Below are positions 12,401 through 23,389 of a stretch of DNA of 64,000 nt, piece by piece. The translations under genes and the position numbers were made by a program. The notes under the pieces are model-generated. The model was not told the origin of the DNA, made no database searches, and was given only the letters and a program-made list of their open reading frames with translations. Origin of the DNA: Hevea brasiliensis (Eukaryota; Streptophyta; Magnoliopsida; Malpighiales; Euphorbiaceae); NCBI RefSeq assembly GCF_030052815.1, contig NC_079510.1:34239823-34303822 (forward strand). The letters are read 5' to 3'. The stretch's first letter is position 1. Every line of letters begins with the position of its first letter.

Positions 12401-12526
12401 AATATTTGAGTTAATTATGGTTCCTCACTTTAGTTTAAATATTTTTCCGGACGTTCTAGCTGTTCGGACCGACACTGGTCACCGGAACAGTAGAATGTAC
12501 GGAGTTGCTACCGGGAGGGTGTTACA
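9439..12526 (-). repeat. Tekay 5' LTR
   Basis: This is the right LTR, 3088 bp, with the same TGTAACACCCC and GTGTTACA ends as 1551-4633 and only scattered differences by eye. One short divergent patch lies near 10298-10335. It is the 5' LTR because the primer site lies against it. Confidence 0.93.
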
Positions 12527-12531
12527 ATGTT
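12527..12531. repeat. Target-site duplication ATGTT, right copy
   Basis: Matches 1546-1550 exactly and directly follows the LTR end. Confidence 0.9.
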
Positions 12532-13578
12532 AGTTTAGGTGGAACTTATAGTTTAAGAGACTCCTATCTAACCATAATGAGCAATTTCCTACAAAGGGTA
12601 GTAGGGAATGATAATGTTCCGATAGTCAAGTTGGGAAAGGGGATACAAGAAGAATTTTCTAAGATTAATTACGAGTGTTACATAATGTAAAGGATGTGCT
12701 GATAGGAGCCAATTGTAAGGTTAGAATTCCAGAAGTAATGGGACTAGTAATCAAGATAGGACTAAGAAATAAAAAGAAAGTTAAAGTTAACGTGAATGGG
12801 ATGGATATCTTCAAAGAAAAGGCATAAGTGAGAAAAGATAAAAAGGAATGGTATGAGAGGGACACTAAGGGATGTTTAGGACAAGTTATGGTAAAATGGT
12901 AGGTTCAGGAGGCGGTGGAGCCTCGATCGAAATGCCAATGTGTCAGGAAGTACGTCAGATAGTAAGAAGTTTCAAGTAAAAGTCAAAGGACATTTGGCTT
13001 TTGGATGGAACTCTAGGCAATTGATTTCCTATAAGATAGTTAGAAGTTGGTACAAGGACTTTATTAGTGGCACAAAGTAAGTGGGGAGTTCATAATGTCA
13101 TGGAATTAAGAAGTACAAGTGCATTTAGCACAGAGAAAAGTCTTGCTAAAGCTCCATTGGCCAAATAGGATCAGCAATGACCTCGAGTAAGGCATGTGTA
13201 AAAGCAGTTATTTCAGAAGAGCACTTCACTAGACTTTGTAAAGTAGATAGTATGAGTCACATCTTTGTACCACAGAGATTGGTAATAGACGGGAACCAAG
13301 ACTAGTATTGATATATACTAGATCAGGATGCAGTGGAAGCATAGTGGGTACTAGAGATATCAAAAAAAGATCAACGAGTACTCAAATATAATGGTTTAGT
13401 TTCAGATGGAGGATGGTAGCTAGCGTGCTACAGCAGGGACAGTTGCAAGTCAAGTATTTTTAACCATCTCTACATAGCTAGAGGCGCAATGCTGGCACCT
13501 GTTCTGATAACTTTCCTTTCTTTATTCCATGTTTATTTGAAAATTTGGAGATGAATTTTTTTTTTCAAAGGGAAAGAT
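12532..13578 (+). pseudogene. Degenerate Ty3/gypsy internal region, second part
   Basis: This continues the sequence interrupted at 1550, with the same AG-rich, C-poor composition and no long frame. Its last 40 bases have the hallmark end of plant gypsy pol genes (AATTTGGAGATGAATTTTT), then a purine tract and an LTR-type TGTAATAAC start. It is therefore the 3' end of an old plus-strand element. Confidence 0.55.
13567..13578 (+). other. Polypurine tract of the old gypsy element
   Basis: AAAGGGAAAGAT lies immediately before the TG of the LTR at 13579. This supports plus-strand orientation and makes the following repeat a 3' LTR. Confidence 0.65.
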
Positions 13579-15739
13579 TGTAATAACCTCAAAATTTAAA
13601 ATATAAATTTTATATTTTTTTATATAGCATTTAAATATTATTTTAACATTATTTTGTTATTTTAATATATTTTATAAGATTATTATGAAGTTTTGGATTT
13701 AATCTTTTGGATTATTGAATTTAGATTATAGTTTTATGTTTTAATATTTTTTTTAAATTTAGTATAATTACTAATATTATGATTAATAATATTATTATGT
13801 TTAATTAATTAATTAAGAGTTTATTTTAAATAATAATAATAATAATTAAATATTATTTTAAATTGAGGTTTAATAAAGTTATTTTAATAAAATATTATAT
13901 ATTTTAAAAGTTAAAAATATTATATTATAATTTTATATATATCTAAATTGAAAAGTTGATAGAAGTGACGTTTGCTGCAACTTAGGTAGCGTGAAATGCA
14001 GGAATAAAAAAAAATGAGAGAGAGAGAGAGAGAATTTTGAAACAGACCCATGCAACCCCCCCCCTCCCCCTTAAAAACAACGCAACTCTCTCTTTCACCC
14101 ACTCCTTCTCTCCCTTTCTTCACTTTTTCAGTCGACAAAGGACATCACTACCGATGATAAGGAGCGGTGAGTCTACAGCACACTCCAGTGAGCCTCAACG
14201 GCAATAGGCAAGGCGACAAAGGGCGGTAGTGGAAGCTGGTTTCTAAGAGAGAGAGAGAGGAGAGAGAAAATACAAACTGAAACTTTAGAGCGAGATTCTG
14301 GCTATTTTCGGCCACCATTCAACTCGATTCTGGTGGCATTGGCTTCCCCTTGCCGTCAGTTTTCTTTTTTGACTAACGAAACTTAATTTGGTGGTCAAAG
14401 GAGAGAGAGAACCAAGGAGAGAGAAAATGGGTGGCAGCGAGCTTTTCGGCCACTTTTCCAGCGATCCAACCATTGGATCGGTAATCCGAGACCGCCAATG
14501 GACTTAGGGTAACAAAACCTTCGAGATAGGACTGGCTCCGCTCCGATTGAATACTGTTTGAAAAAGGAGATCATCGAACGATCAAAAGCGCTTGATGAAA
14601 TTTTCAAACTTTTTCAATTCACAAAAATTAAAAATAATTTTATGATAGTTGTTAACAATTTTTAGACTTAATTTAGGTGCGATCAGATCGATGATAGCTC
14701 ACTGGCACCCGAGGTCGAGTTTTCAACCAGATCCAGCTGTTCGATATGGCCAATATTACAGTCGATCCTAGCGCTTTCAGACGTTCCAGATGCATTCCAG
14801 GTGTCAAATTTGACATTGGTAAACCTAAACTCCAAGTTGCTCAATTTTTACCTAATACCGAGTTTAGAATAAAATTCATAAAATATTTGTGGGTGATCAA
14901 AAAATTATGATTCCTTTTGCAATAACCTTATAATATTGTTAAGGACTGTAAGGCGAGTTTACATAATTTTCAAAGCTAGTTTGGATAGTTTTTGAAAAAT
15001 ATTAGTTTTAAGCCTTATAATCAAATTGTCTGATTGTGTGAGTTTGGTCTGGTTTGGAGGGCTCAGAAGGAGCCATGTTATGTTGCTAATATGCGGGCTT
15101 GAGGCTTGTGATATTAGAAGTGCTATTTGAATTATTTTGTAGGTTGAGTAGGTCCTAGGTACAAGAAAAACTCTACCGAAATTTCGATAAGATTTTAGAA
15201 ATTATTTTGATTTTATGGTTTAAATCAATTATTTAATTTTGTTAGTTTTTTTGATAGAGGTCAGTGTGTATATTTAGGTAGTCGATGCCGGCCATCTTCT
15301 CATTCCAGTCGGACCAGTTGCAGTCCAGTCGATTAATCTGTGAGTAGATATTGATTTTACTTATAATTTCAATATCATTATGTATTTAAAGCATGTTCAT
15401 GCATCACTTATAGACATATGTACATAGTTATTGGCTAGGTATGCCTTGTATTGTATTTGTATTTGATGACATTGCTGTGGTTATTGCTTTATGGAGATCT
15501 GGAGCCGCGTGTGTGAGTTGGTGTGCATGTGGTGTGTATATGGATATGGGTAGGACGGGTATACGCAGCTGGAGCTTGACTTACTAGGATTCGATCTTTA
15601 TTATGGATAAGTCAAGGTAGGCATGGCTCGAGTTGATTTCGCTGGCCCCTGCATTTGGATATTAAGAGAAAGTCCGGCTTTGAATTGATCTCGTTGGTAA
15701 ATATTGGAACTAAGAGAGCTGTATAGGGCATCAGCTCCC

Positions 15740-15770
<31 letters not shown>

Positions 15771-16403
15771 AGTATGGATTTGACACACGAGTATGTGAGT
15801 ATGGATTTGACACACGAGTATGTGAATACTCCAGATTACCTTTGGTGTGATTATGACTTGACTTGTTTGAATTGTGTGAAGATGTTGCATTTCATTCTTA
15901 GGGATGCACTAGACTTAGATAGTTATAGAAATTGTATGTAAATCAATATCTTACTCTATGAGTCCACACTTCTGTTCACCCTATTTTTCCAGGCTATAGA
16001 GGAGTTCTTTTTCAGAATAACTTGCTTCCTTTCTCGCAGGTTTATTAGCAGTTATTTATTTATATTATTATTTTTTAAAATTGTAATATAGAACTTTGCA
16101 TGTGTTAGCAATAATAAGAATCTTGTCAGGTGCTATGTAAATTTAAGTTTTATTGTTTTAATAAATGCAAAATTTTTATGATATTTAAATTGTTTATAAA
16201 TGGTGGTATCAGAATTGAGTTAAACTGCCCTAACTTTAGTATCTGATAGTTATCGGATTGGTTTGGCTCGAATAAAAATATAATATTTTCTTTTGATTTT
16301 ATTTGCATGATTTGAGAAACAATAAGATTTATTATGGGTCTCGGGGGCTTTATGCCGACCCAATTTTTAGTGTCGGTCTGACCCGTGAGATCTTATCATG
16401 ATA
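13579..16403 (+). repeat. Old gypsy LTR, same family as the solo LTR at 57467-60088
   Basis: It starts TGTAATAACC and can be followed to about 16403. Three blocks match the solo LTR at 57467-60088 in order: 14876-14960 with 58604-58690 (the AAAATTATGATTC block), 15480-15740 with 59190-59440 (GGACGGGTA ... CAGCTCCCATATAT), and 16340-16403 with 60025-60088. The right end is approximate because the CA terminus has decayed and no clean target duplication was found. Small ORFs inside, including one at 14395-14607, have no support. Confidence 0.7.
15749..15824. repeat. TG microsatellite plus 27-bp tandem duplication
   Basis: A run of TG dinucleotides (15749-15770) is followed by two exact copies of a 27-bp unit beginning AGTATGGATTTGACAC (15771-15797 and 15798-15824). 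Both lie inside the old LTR. Confidence 0.9.
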
Positions 16404-17187
16404 GCTTTTGTGGGTAAGATTATAGCATTGTAGTAATTGTTAGAGTCAAGAACTAAAAAGAATTTCCAACAGAAAATAGTTAGAAATATAAAGGAAAGAA
16501 AGCATCATGAATGGTACATCATGGGATGGTAGCAGAAATGCTTACCTTTAGTATGATCATGATAAATTTACACATGCTTCTGCTTTTTTTTCTTTTTGTT
16601 CATCATTTCCCCTTTTATCAGTGATATAAAATTAATCTCATAAAGGTTAAGCTCAAATAGAAATTACTTCTCCAGTTTTATTTTCCTGCTCTGCGGCTTG
16701 CTGCTCCTTGAATATTTCAGCCAGTGAAGTACAAGATCGCAGCATATGCAGAATGAAATAAAAGACCATCCAACCACGACACCAAAGAGTAATTATAGTC
16801 ATGCGTTTGAAAGCAATCAAGTACGTGCAATGCCAAGCTTCTGAGCCTTTGGTTCAGTGGTTCACAACCATTACAGATAGTAAATACTCAGTGTTCCAAC
16901 AGAGAGGACTATTGAGCCAGTGGTTTAAATGGCTTGAAGTATAATGAGATTTGACTGCTTTATTTCCAAGTTTGCGATCAAAAAAACCAATGGAAAGTAG
17001 AAAACTTGACAAATCGGTGCAAAAATCAAAGATGATATATTTTTAACAATGGAATATATATAATATCCTAATTAAAGTTAGCAAATATGAACATCCAGTC
17101 ATTTCAATGAAATTGAAACTAGAAAGAGCCACATCAAGTACATAAGAAATACAATCAGAACCAATAAACAAATAATTGCTAACCTGG
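16404..17187. other. Intergenic, no feature recognised
   Basis: About 780 bp of mixed, non-repetitive-looking sequence downstream of the peroxidase gene. No open frame, RNA gene or repeat structure could be supported. Confidence 0.5.
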
Positions 17188-17193
17188 TTTATT
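17188..17193 (-). terminator. Candidate polyadenylation signal of the peroxidase gene
   Basis: AATAAA on the minus strand lies 266 bp after the peroxidase stop codon, a usual 3' UTR length for a plant gene. Two poly(T) runs on the minus strand lie between. Other signals are possible. Confidence 0.4.
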
Positions 17194-17458
17194 CAAATAA
17201 GCAGCAAAATTAGATTTTTTGAACAGAACGCACAAGTAAACAAACATTGTATAATTTAAGCTTCATATCATGACTGGTCCAGGCAAAGATTGTACACATG
17301 CATGTCATCTTCAGATCCACACAACCCAAAGAATTAATTAAAAAAAAAAAACACCAATATCTCCCATCATCATCACCCATAGTCTCTTTACTTCTCCTCT
17401 TCTCTGCCCTCAATCACAAACAATTTGAGAAAAAAAAAAAAAAAGAAATTTCAAATTT

Positions 17459-18418
17459 TCAATTGATAGCATCACACCTGCGCCTAATCTCACCTCTCCT
17501 TCCAGTCTTGACTCCATAAACACTAAGCTTCTCCATTGCTCTAGCAAAGTCCTGAAAGAACTTGTTCTGATCCTTGGCGTACATCTCCACATAAGGCCTG
17601 GCCCTTAGATCGTTATACAACCCATGATCTGACTCTAATAGCCCCAACCCTTTAGGCAAATTCTGGAAATACATGTTGTCGAACTTGTTTGGGGTCATTA
17701 TATCATTAAATACTGACAAAGTTGGATTCTTGGGATAATCTGCACAGGCCTTTTGCAGGTCCTGGGCAAATCTTGGGTTGTAATGAGTATCATTGTAAAT
17801 GTAACTAGAGAACTCCTTACAATGAGAGAAGCCTATAGTGTGTGCGCCACTCAATGCCACCATTTCTTGAACACTGAAACCTTTAGAAGCAAAGATGTTA
17901 ATAACGTTCGACATAGGCATGGTAGGTCTCGGCAGATTTCCTTCCACATAAGAGGACTTGGAGACGCGATAATCTTTGCGGCCGAGGACCACATTGTAGT
18001 AAGGACCACCAACCATAGTGACAAGATCACGGGTAGCGACGGCGAGTATATCAGCGCAGGAGACAGTGTTGGGGCAAGAAAGCTCGAGGGCAGTCTTAGC
18101 ACGAGTGACGAGATCGAAGGCGTCGCCAGGGAGGGACAGGTTGATGTCGGCATCACGCTCAGCAGAGTTGAAGGGAGTGGAGGAGATGAGTATGGAGGCG
18201 TCGCAGCCGTTGAGGAGGCAGTCATGGAAGAAGAGACGGAGAGTGCCGGCGGCGGTGGTGGGGCTGGTGATTTGCTTGTTGGTAATGGTTTCTTGGATGA
18301 TTTGAGTGAATCTTGGACAGGATTTATCGTAATAGTTGTAGGAGAGTCTAGATTCGGAGAGGAATGCGAGAGAAGAGAGGGAAATGAGAATGAGGAATAA
18401 TGACGAGGGCTTCGCCAT
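17459..18418 (-). CDS. Class III secretory peroxidase, PER31/41/65-like
   Basis: An intact, intronless 319-codon gene. It starts with an N-terminal signal peptide of about 24 residues (MAKPSSLFLILISLSSLAF), so the mature enzyme should be secreted to the cell wall or apoplast. The distal haem pocket is RLFFHDC (catalytic Arg and His) and the proximal haem ligand lies in ALSGAHTIGFSHC. Eight Cys are present, enough for the four conserved disulphides (in CPRF, HDC, GCDAS, SCPN, SCAD, HCKEF, ACADYP and RRCDAIN). An NDT sequon follows the proximal region. The ending GRRGEIRRRCDAIN and the lack of introns resemble the Arabidopsis PER31/41/65 group. It would oxidise phenolics with hydrogen peroxide. 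An in-frame ATG at 18589 would add 57 residues ahead of the signal peptide and was not chosen. Confidence 0.93.
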   Translation of the reverse strand: MAKPSSLFLILISLSSLAFLSESRLSYNYYDKSCPRFTQIIQETITNKQITSPTTAAGTLRLFFHDCLLNGCDASILISSTPFNSAERDADINLSLPGDAFDLVTRAKTALELSCPNTVSCADILAVATRDLVTMVGGPYYNVVLGRKDYRVSKSSYVEGNLPRPTMPMSNVINIFASKGFSVQEMVALSGAHTIGFSHCKEFSSYIYNDTHYNPRFAQDLQKACADYPKNPTLSVFNDIMTPNKFDNMYFQNLPKGLGLLESDHGLYNDLRARPYVEMYAKDQNKFFQDFARAMEKLSVYGVKTGRRGEIRRRCDAIN

Positions 18419-18655
18419 TGTTGCTAATTCCTCGACGTGGAGAGAGAGAGGAACAGAGGAGAGCTTTTTAGCTTGGAAAGGAGGCGAAGCTGAAGTAAAG
18501 GGTAAGAACTGAGGGGGTAGCGTAGACGGGCGAGTTTCACTTTGGAGCTTGTACTTTGGACTTCGGACAAGGAGAGAGAGAAAGTGCACGCGCCACTCTA
18601 TTCACCACCACCAGTCACGGGATGTGCGCTAGAGCTGTCGATTAAGAGCGTAAAA

Positions 18656-18663
<8 letters not shown>

Positions 18664-18698
<35 letters not shown>

Positions 18699-18962
18699 AT
18701 ATTATTATTTAACAATATTATCTATTATATTAGTGTATAATTTTTTTATTAAAATTTTCTCTTTTTAATTAATTATTTTTTTAATAATTATCTTTTTAAT
18801 ATTATAATTTTATAATAATTATTATTTATTATAATATTAAAAAGATAATTATTAAAAAAATATTTAATTAAAAAAGAAAATTTTAATAAAAAATTATATA
18901 CTAATATAATAGATAATATTGTTAAATAATAATATAAAATTATATATATATATATATATATA
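18664..18962. repeat. Large AT-rich palindrome (foldback MITE-like)
   Basis: Two arms of about 130 bp (roughly 18671-18808 and 18829-18961) are inverted copies of each other. They are bounded by (TA)n runs and separated by a short centre near 18815-18825. Internal landmarks such as AACAATATTATCTATTATAT in the left arm recur reversed at 18905-18925. A single strand could fold into one long hairpin. It begins about 245 bp upstream of the peroxidase start codon. Family and target duplication cannot be resolved because the ends are TA repeats. Confidence 0.85.
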
Positions 18963-19189
18963 CACATTGTATCAGCCAAAAATCTTTGGCGCACAATATG
19001 ATAATGCGATTGGACTTTCTGTTTCAAAGATTATTTTGATGATGAGAAAACAAGAGCATAACAGCTGGGTTTTATCATCAACGCAAGCTATAATTGCTCG
19101 TTATCTTGTCTTAAATCTATAACCACCTTACAGGTCATTAACATTTTCTAATTCTTTTATTTGTTTATTATTATCTTTTGGTTGGAGCA
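18963..19189. other. Intergenic, no feature recognised
   Basis: Short unique-looking sequence between the palindrome and the endogenous pararetrovirus. A 67-codon plus-strand frame here has no recognisable similarity. Confidence 0.4.
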
Positions 19190-19424
19190 ATTTGTCAAAT
19201 AATTTATCTGATTAAAATTAATTATACAGATATATATCTTTTCAGCTTCAGAAGGATAATCTGCTATCAATTCACATAGAGTTCTGACGACATCTGTCAC
19301 GGGTTATATAGTATGAAGCTTGTGTCAGTACAGTCTATAAGCTTAATTTTAGATTTTCTGAGCATCCTTTGATTCTGTCTAGAAGGGGTTTTGTTTAGAA
19401 AGAATTCTAGATAGGACTTAAATT
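19190..19424 (-). repeat. Inverted pararetrovirus fragment, left end
   Basis: This segment is a diverged reverse complement of about 50415-50665, the region between the last viral frame and the promoter. It switches at about 19425 to plus-oriented viral sequence, so the left border is a head-to-head rearrangement. Confidence 0.75.
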
Positions 19425-19466
19425 ATTATTGTGCTTAACTCAGGTTTGGAGACTCCCAGCTAGCCA

Positions 19467-19479
19467 TGGTATCAGAGCC
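19467..19479 (+). other. Caulimovirid tRNA-Met primer binding site
   Basis: TGGTATCAGAGCC is the conserved minus-strand priming site of plant pararetroviruses and conventionally marks the genome origin. Viral coding remnants follow it on the same strand. Confidence 0.8.
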
Positions 19480-19822
19480 TTGGTTAATTTTTAAGAGGAG
19501 AATATGGATAAGGTTTAGTTTGAGATGAGTCGGGGGATCCGTTAACCATGAGTGACATAACACTAATTCCATCTTTAACATTATTATTTAATCAGCTTCA
19601 TCCTCTTCCTCTGACCTAGTCAATCTCACTTCTACTCTTTTCCTATCACCTTCCTATAGACGAACCTTAGCCTCTAAAATAGATAATGTGGTAGAAATTT
19701 CACATATACCTGATGGTGCATAGATTGAAGAATCTCTTCTTTCTCTAATAAGTCCATATAATATCTATAGACGCTCTGAATCTTTTACTAAAAGTATTAG
19801 AACTCTCATATCCTCCAGAAGA

Positions 19823-19827
19823 TCTAT
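19823..19827. repeat. Target-site duplication TCTAT, left copy
   Basis: TCTAT precedes the LTR start at 19828 and is repeated at 47585-47589 after its end. Confidence 0.88.
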
Positions 19828-20806
19828 TGTCACACCTTACCTCTCTGTAAGGCATAACATGATCCCATAGAATACCTAATGAACTACCGAACTTCACCTA
19901 CCAATAACTCATTAAGTACCCTACAAGGAATTTTAAAACAATTTTCTTATTTTTAATAAGTGGTGAGCATTTCTAATAAGTATTTTAAACATATAATTAA
20001 GTTGAAAGCTAGTTGGAAATTTTAGCCCATTTTATTTTTCCGCAAATTTTATAAAAATTTTGACAGACTTCCCTCTGTATTTTGAGAAAACAGTTCTTCA
20101 AATACCTGTAAAAAGCACTTCTAAAATTTTTCTCAACAACTGCTTCAATTTCAAACTCAATCTCAAACAATTTCTCAACACATTTATCAACTTTCAATTT
20201 CAAATCCAGTATCCAATGATCATCAAAATACTAACAATCCATTTCATTCAAATTAAATAAAATAGTACAAAACAATTTAAATAGATCATTACAAAATTTA
20301 CATTAAGAGAATTTCAAACTACAATATATATTACAACTTTATACAAATTTTATACAACTGCTCAAGACCCATTTTTACATGTCCATACATTTATGTGCAA
20401 TATATACATCAAAAGAAATATTTCTGATTAGGGTATAAATTATACCCAAGACTTTAAATTTGAATGATCCTCAATCTTTAGCGGCTCGATCTGCTTTGCT
20501 CCTCTAGTCTCTGTATCGCGATAGCAATAAAGCTATCGAGTACTACTAGGACTTCGATGGTGCACAACATACTAAAATAGTCTTTATGCAAAAATAAAAT
20601 CACATTTATTCAAAAATTTGACTAAACATGAGCATTAAACACAAAACATGAATTATGAGATTTTAATGCAAACCACGTTCATTTCAAAGTATCAAAACAC
20701 ATTTCATAAAACCCACAGTTAGATCATGCCATTCGAAACAAATAGAATCTCGATAGCTAGAGGCTAAAGAGAAATCACATCACAAGGCTAGCTAGCTCAA
20801 ATATAT
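19828..20806 (-). repeat. Tekay-related solo LTR, left part
   Basis: It starts TGTCACACCTTACC, a diverged version of the start of the Tekay LTR at 1551. It is cut at 20806 by the Ogre-type insertion and continues at 44854. Minus orientation is inferred from similarity to the oriented Tekay LTRs. Confidence 0.8.
20802..20806. repeat. Target-site duplication TATAT, left copy
   Basis: TATAT lies directly before the TG of the Ogre 5' LTR and recurs at 44849-44853 after its 3' LTR. Low complexity weakens it slightly, but the flanks join a single LTR across the gap. Confidence 0.82.
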
Positions 20807-21352
20807 TGTCGACACCATATTTTGGCCGATCCCCCGAAATTAATAAACTTTGAAGCCGATCCCCTTTTGACAACCGATCACACTTCCGATCTCCCCTCAA
20901 AAGGAATTTAATTAATGCCAAGTCTCCAGGTCATTTAAAGCCTCACCGATCCCTCAAACCAATTCTCGAGCCCCCTGATCATTTAATCATATTTCCGATC
21001 TTTCTTGTCAAATAAGATTGAACCAACATAAGGCCTTCGTACCACCAGTCTTGTTGCCGGTCTCTCATTTAAAAATTTGAGAATGATAAAGGTTTCGACT
21101 CGGTTTAAAGATGATCCCGATCTTAAGTGTTCGAAGCCAAATTTCTAATTTTAATTAAGTCCCGTTTCGTAACTGATCTCATGCATATTGTGTTTTCCGA
21201 TCTCCTATACTTAGATTAAAAATCACTTTCAGTTGTCATTCTAATATGTTCAAACAATCAAGTGCTTACGCAATTTAGAAACTTTCCGATCACAATCAAT
21301 CATTGAACAAAAAGGAAGCTTTCATTTCATTTCATTTCAAAATTTATACAAG

Positions 21353-23234
21353 TCATTCGGCTGGGGGATTGCCCCCAGCCGGAACTACATGTTCATTTTC
21401 TCTCTCATCTTCAGCCTCCTCTTCGCTATCCTCACCTTCGTCCTCGGGAGCCAGGTTGGCCATCCAGGAGAAGTCCTCCTTAGGATAACACTTCTTGAGC
21501 TCAGCCAGGAGATCTCTATGAGCATTCACATAAGCGCCGGCCACTCCGGTCACCATTTCTTTTTCTTTCGCCTTGAGCTCCTCAGCAAGATGAGCGAGTT
21601 AAGCAGCTTCATCAGCTCGGAGCGCCTGAACTCCCTCGAGAATACGATCTCGCTCGGCTAGAACATGAGCTTGCTCGGCCAGCTTGTCCTCATAGAACTT
21701 CATTCGTCCCTCAATTTGAGATATGTAGTCCTGAGCGGACGAAAGTTGGGATCGGAGAGAAGACACCTCATGACTCATCCTCTCGACTTCCTTACCCAGG
21801 CGATGAGCCTTCTCCTGGACCATGTGCTGGTTCACCAAACACTCCACGTTTAGGCTCATAGATCTGGTCAAGATATCATCAAGGTTATCCAGAGACAGCC
21901 TATCCCGATCTTCTCGAAGACATATGGAGGACGCCAAGACCTTGGCGAAACCAGGGTTCTCTCGAACCGTACGATTTTTCTCCAACGAGTGGATCAACAC
22001 TTGGGCACTGCGGGAAAGGGACCTTACAGGAGGTTGGGAAGGACCCCCTTCCGCACTCGGAGCAACTGGAGGAGGTGGAGGCGGCTCTTCTCGGCGAGGA
22101 GGTGATCGGACCACTTCTATAACCGGAGGCCCAGAAGGTTGAGACGAGCCTCCCTGTATTTCCCCGGGCTCATGACCAGGTGTTTGAAGCAGCTCGGAAC
22201 GCTTCATCTCTCGTACCTTCTGGGAGATCTCTCTCTTTCGCTTTCGGCTATCCTTAGAAGCTTCGCCGCGTGCCATACCTGCACAAAGAAGAGGTCAGTG
22301 AGATCACTAAGGTCTAAAGATCTGAGATATGGAAAATACTAATGCCGAGATTAGAGAGCTGAAGCCCGCGATCAGAGAGCTGAAGCCCGCGATCTTGACC
22401 GGTGACCAGCTGCATAGTCCAATGGTGTAGCTCGGCCGTCACTGCATCCAAACAAGAAAACTTCTCTCTGGACGCCTATTCCTTCAACTCCATCACCATT
22501 GCACCCTCTTCCCTATTTAGGGCGATGTGCTTCGTAAGCAAAGGACCACGATCTGACCCGACTCAGGAAGCCCTCAAAGCTGTTCGGAGTTTTGCTCCTC
22601 AAGATAAAAAAGCGGTTCTTCCAATTCTTCAAAGAGGAAGGTAGGTCTGTGAAAAGCCTACAATGGGGTTTCGCCTGGAAGAACCAATACTCGTCGTCCT
22701 TGCGACGAGTTAACCGGTGCAGTTCAGCGAACACCTTAGCCGTGGGTCAGAGCCCTTTAGCTCGGCATAGGCCTCGGAAGGCTACCAAGATCTGCCACGA
22801 GTTCGGGTGAACTTGAGCGATGCACACTTGGTGGTATTTCAAAACTTCCTTGAAGAATTCGTCCAAAGGGAACCGCAGACCGGCCTTTAATTGTTCTTCG
22901 TAGACCATGATCATATCGTTCTCCTCGAAGAAGTGATCGGCACGAAGATCGCCGTGACACTTAATCAATTCGTAGGAATCAGGCCGGATGTTGTACTCCT
23001 GGCTAAACGACTGCAGGTTGGTTTCTTGCAAGATTGACGGTAGCTCGTCCATGGGAAGATTTTCCCTCCCTGAAGATGGCACATGCCTTGATGGTGCTGG
23101 TTGTCCCCGAGCTGGAGCGGAGACCCTAGGAAGTTCAGGCTGCGCGCTTGGTCCGACCACCGCTACCTCATCGGACGACCACGAGAACTGAATGGAAGGG
23201 GGCTTACTACTCTCTGACACTCAGCACCGCTCAT
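21353..23234 (-). pseudogene. Antisense two-exon gene in 5' LTR, gypsy-type transposon domain
   Basis: It reads opposite to the retrotransposon. Exon 1 (ATG at 23234, as MSGAE) encodes a Ser/Pro-rich N-terminus. A domain like Pfam Transposase_28 ('putative gypsy type transposon') follows: an acidic FFEENDMIMVYEEQLKAG, then FPLDEFFKEVLKYHQV, HPNSWQILVAFRGLC, WFFQAKPH, and LFTDLPSSLKNWKNRFF. A putative intron lies at 22279-22399 (GTCAAG...GTGCAG). Exon 2 encodes a basic RKRKRE start, a proline run, a coiled coil (about 21640-21890) and an acidic tail. Lesions in this copy are one missing C in the run near 23206-23210, TGA at 22747-22749, a frame change near 22545 and TAA at 21599-21601. Function is unknown. 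Confidence 0.78.
22279..22399 (-). other. Putative intron of antisense gene, 5' LTR copy
   Basis: GT at 22399-22398 and AG ending at 22279 join exon 1 (ELHHWTMQLV-like end) to exon 2 (MARGEASKDSRKRKR) in frame. Compared with the 3' LTR copy (40394-40493) it holds an extra 21-bp tandem duplicate, which noncoding sequence can tolerate. Confidence 0.55.
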
Positions 23235-23389
23235 TTTCAAAGGAAACAGAAAATTTAAACTAAAAGAAATATCAAAACCCTTACCGGAGCTTGATCGGTG
23301 TCGGAGGAACTTGAGAAAATGAGAGAATTTGGAAGTTGTTTACGAGAGACTGCAAATGACATAAATGAGCAACTGGCTAACCCCACCCC

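Larger units (their letters stand above)
1551..12526 (-). mobile_element. Full-length Tekay/Del-like chromovirus (Ty3/gypsy)
   Basis: A complete LTR retrotransposon of 10,976 bp reads on the minus strand. It has two near-identical LTRs with TG...CA ends, a 5-bp target duplication, a tRNA-iMet-type primer site inside the right (5') LTR and a polypurine tract inside the left (3') LTR. The gene order gag, protease, RT, RNase H, integrase, chromodomain is that of chromoviruses. The 3-kb LTRs and the chromodomain sequence at the integrase end fit the Tekay (Del) clade. The coding region has several stops and frameshifts, so this copy is not autonomous. It sits inside an older gypsy element. Confidence 0.93.
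19425..19827 (+). pseudogene. Pararetrovirus leader end, primer site and start of polyprotein
   Basis: It begins with the GCTTAACTCAGGTTTGG motif also found at 51115-51131, then the primer site at 19467-19479. The coding-like stretch that follows has several stops. Its last part (about 19760-19827) reads as the start of a movement-protein region. That frame continues without shift at 47590, once the inserted LTR and one target copy are disregarded. Confidence 0.7.

Noticed and set aside
16203..16218. TGGTATCAGA motif as a retrotransposon primer site
   Set aside because: It lies within the old LTR, before its homology with the solo LTR ends, and no internal region follows.
17753..18400. 215-codon plus-strand frame opposite the peroxidase gene
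   Set aside because: It is a shadow of the peroxidase coding sequence. The minus strand has signal peptide, haem-pocket motifs and all eight Cys.
18419..18589. N-terminal extension of the peroxidase from an upstream in-frame ATG
   Set aside because: The 57 extra residues would precede a good signal peptide, and family members start at the later Met.
21822..22142. Sense-strand frames across the antisense LTR gene
   Set aside because: They are shadows of the proline-rich and coiled-coil coding sequence on the other strand.
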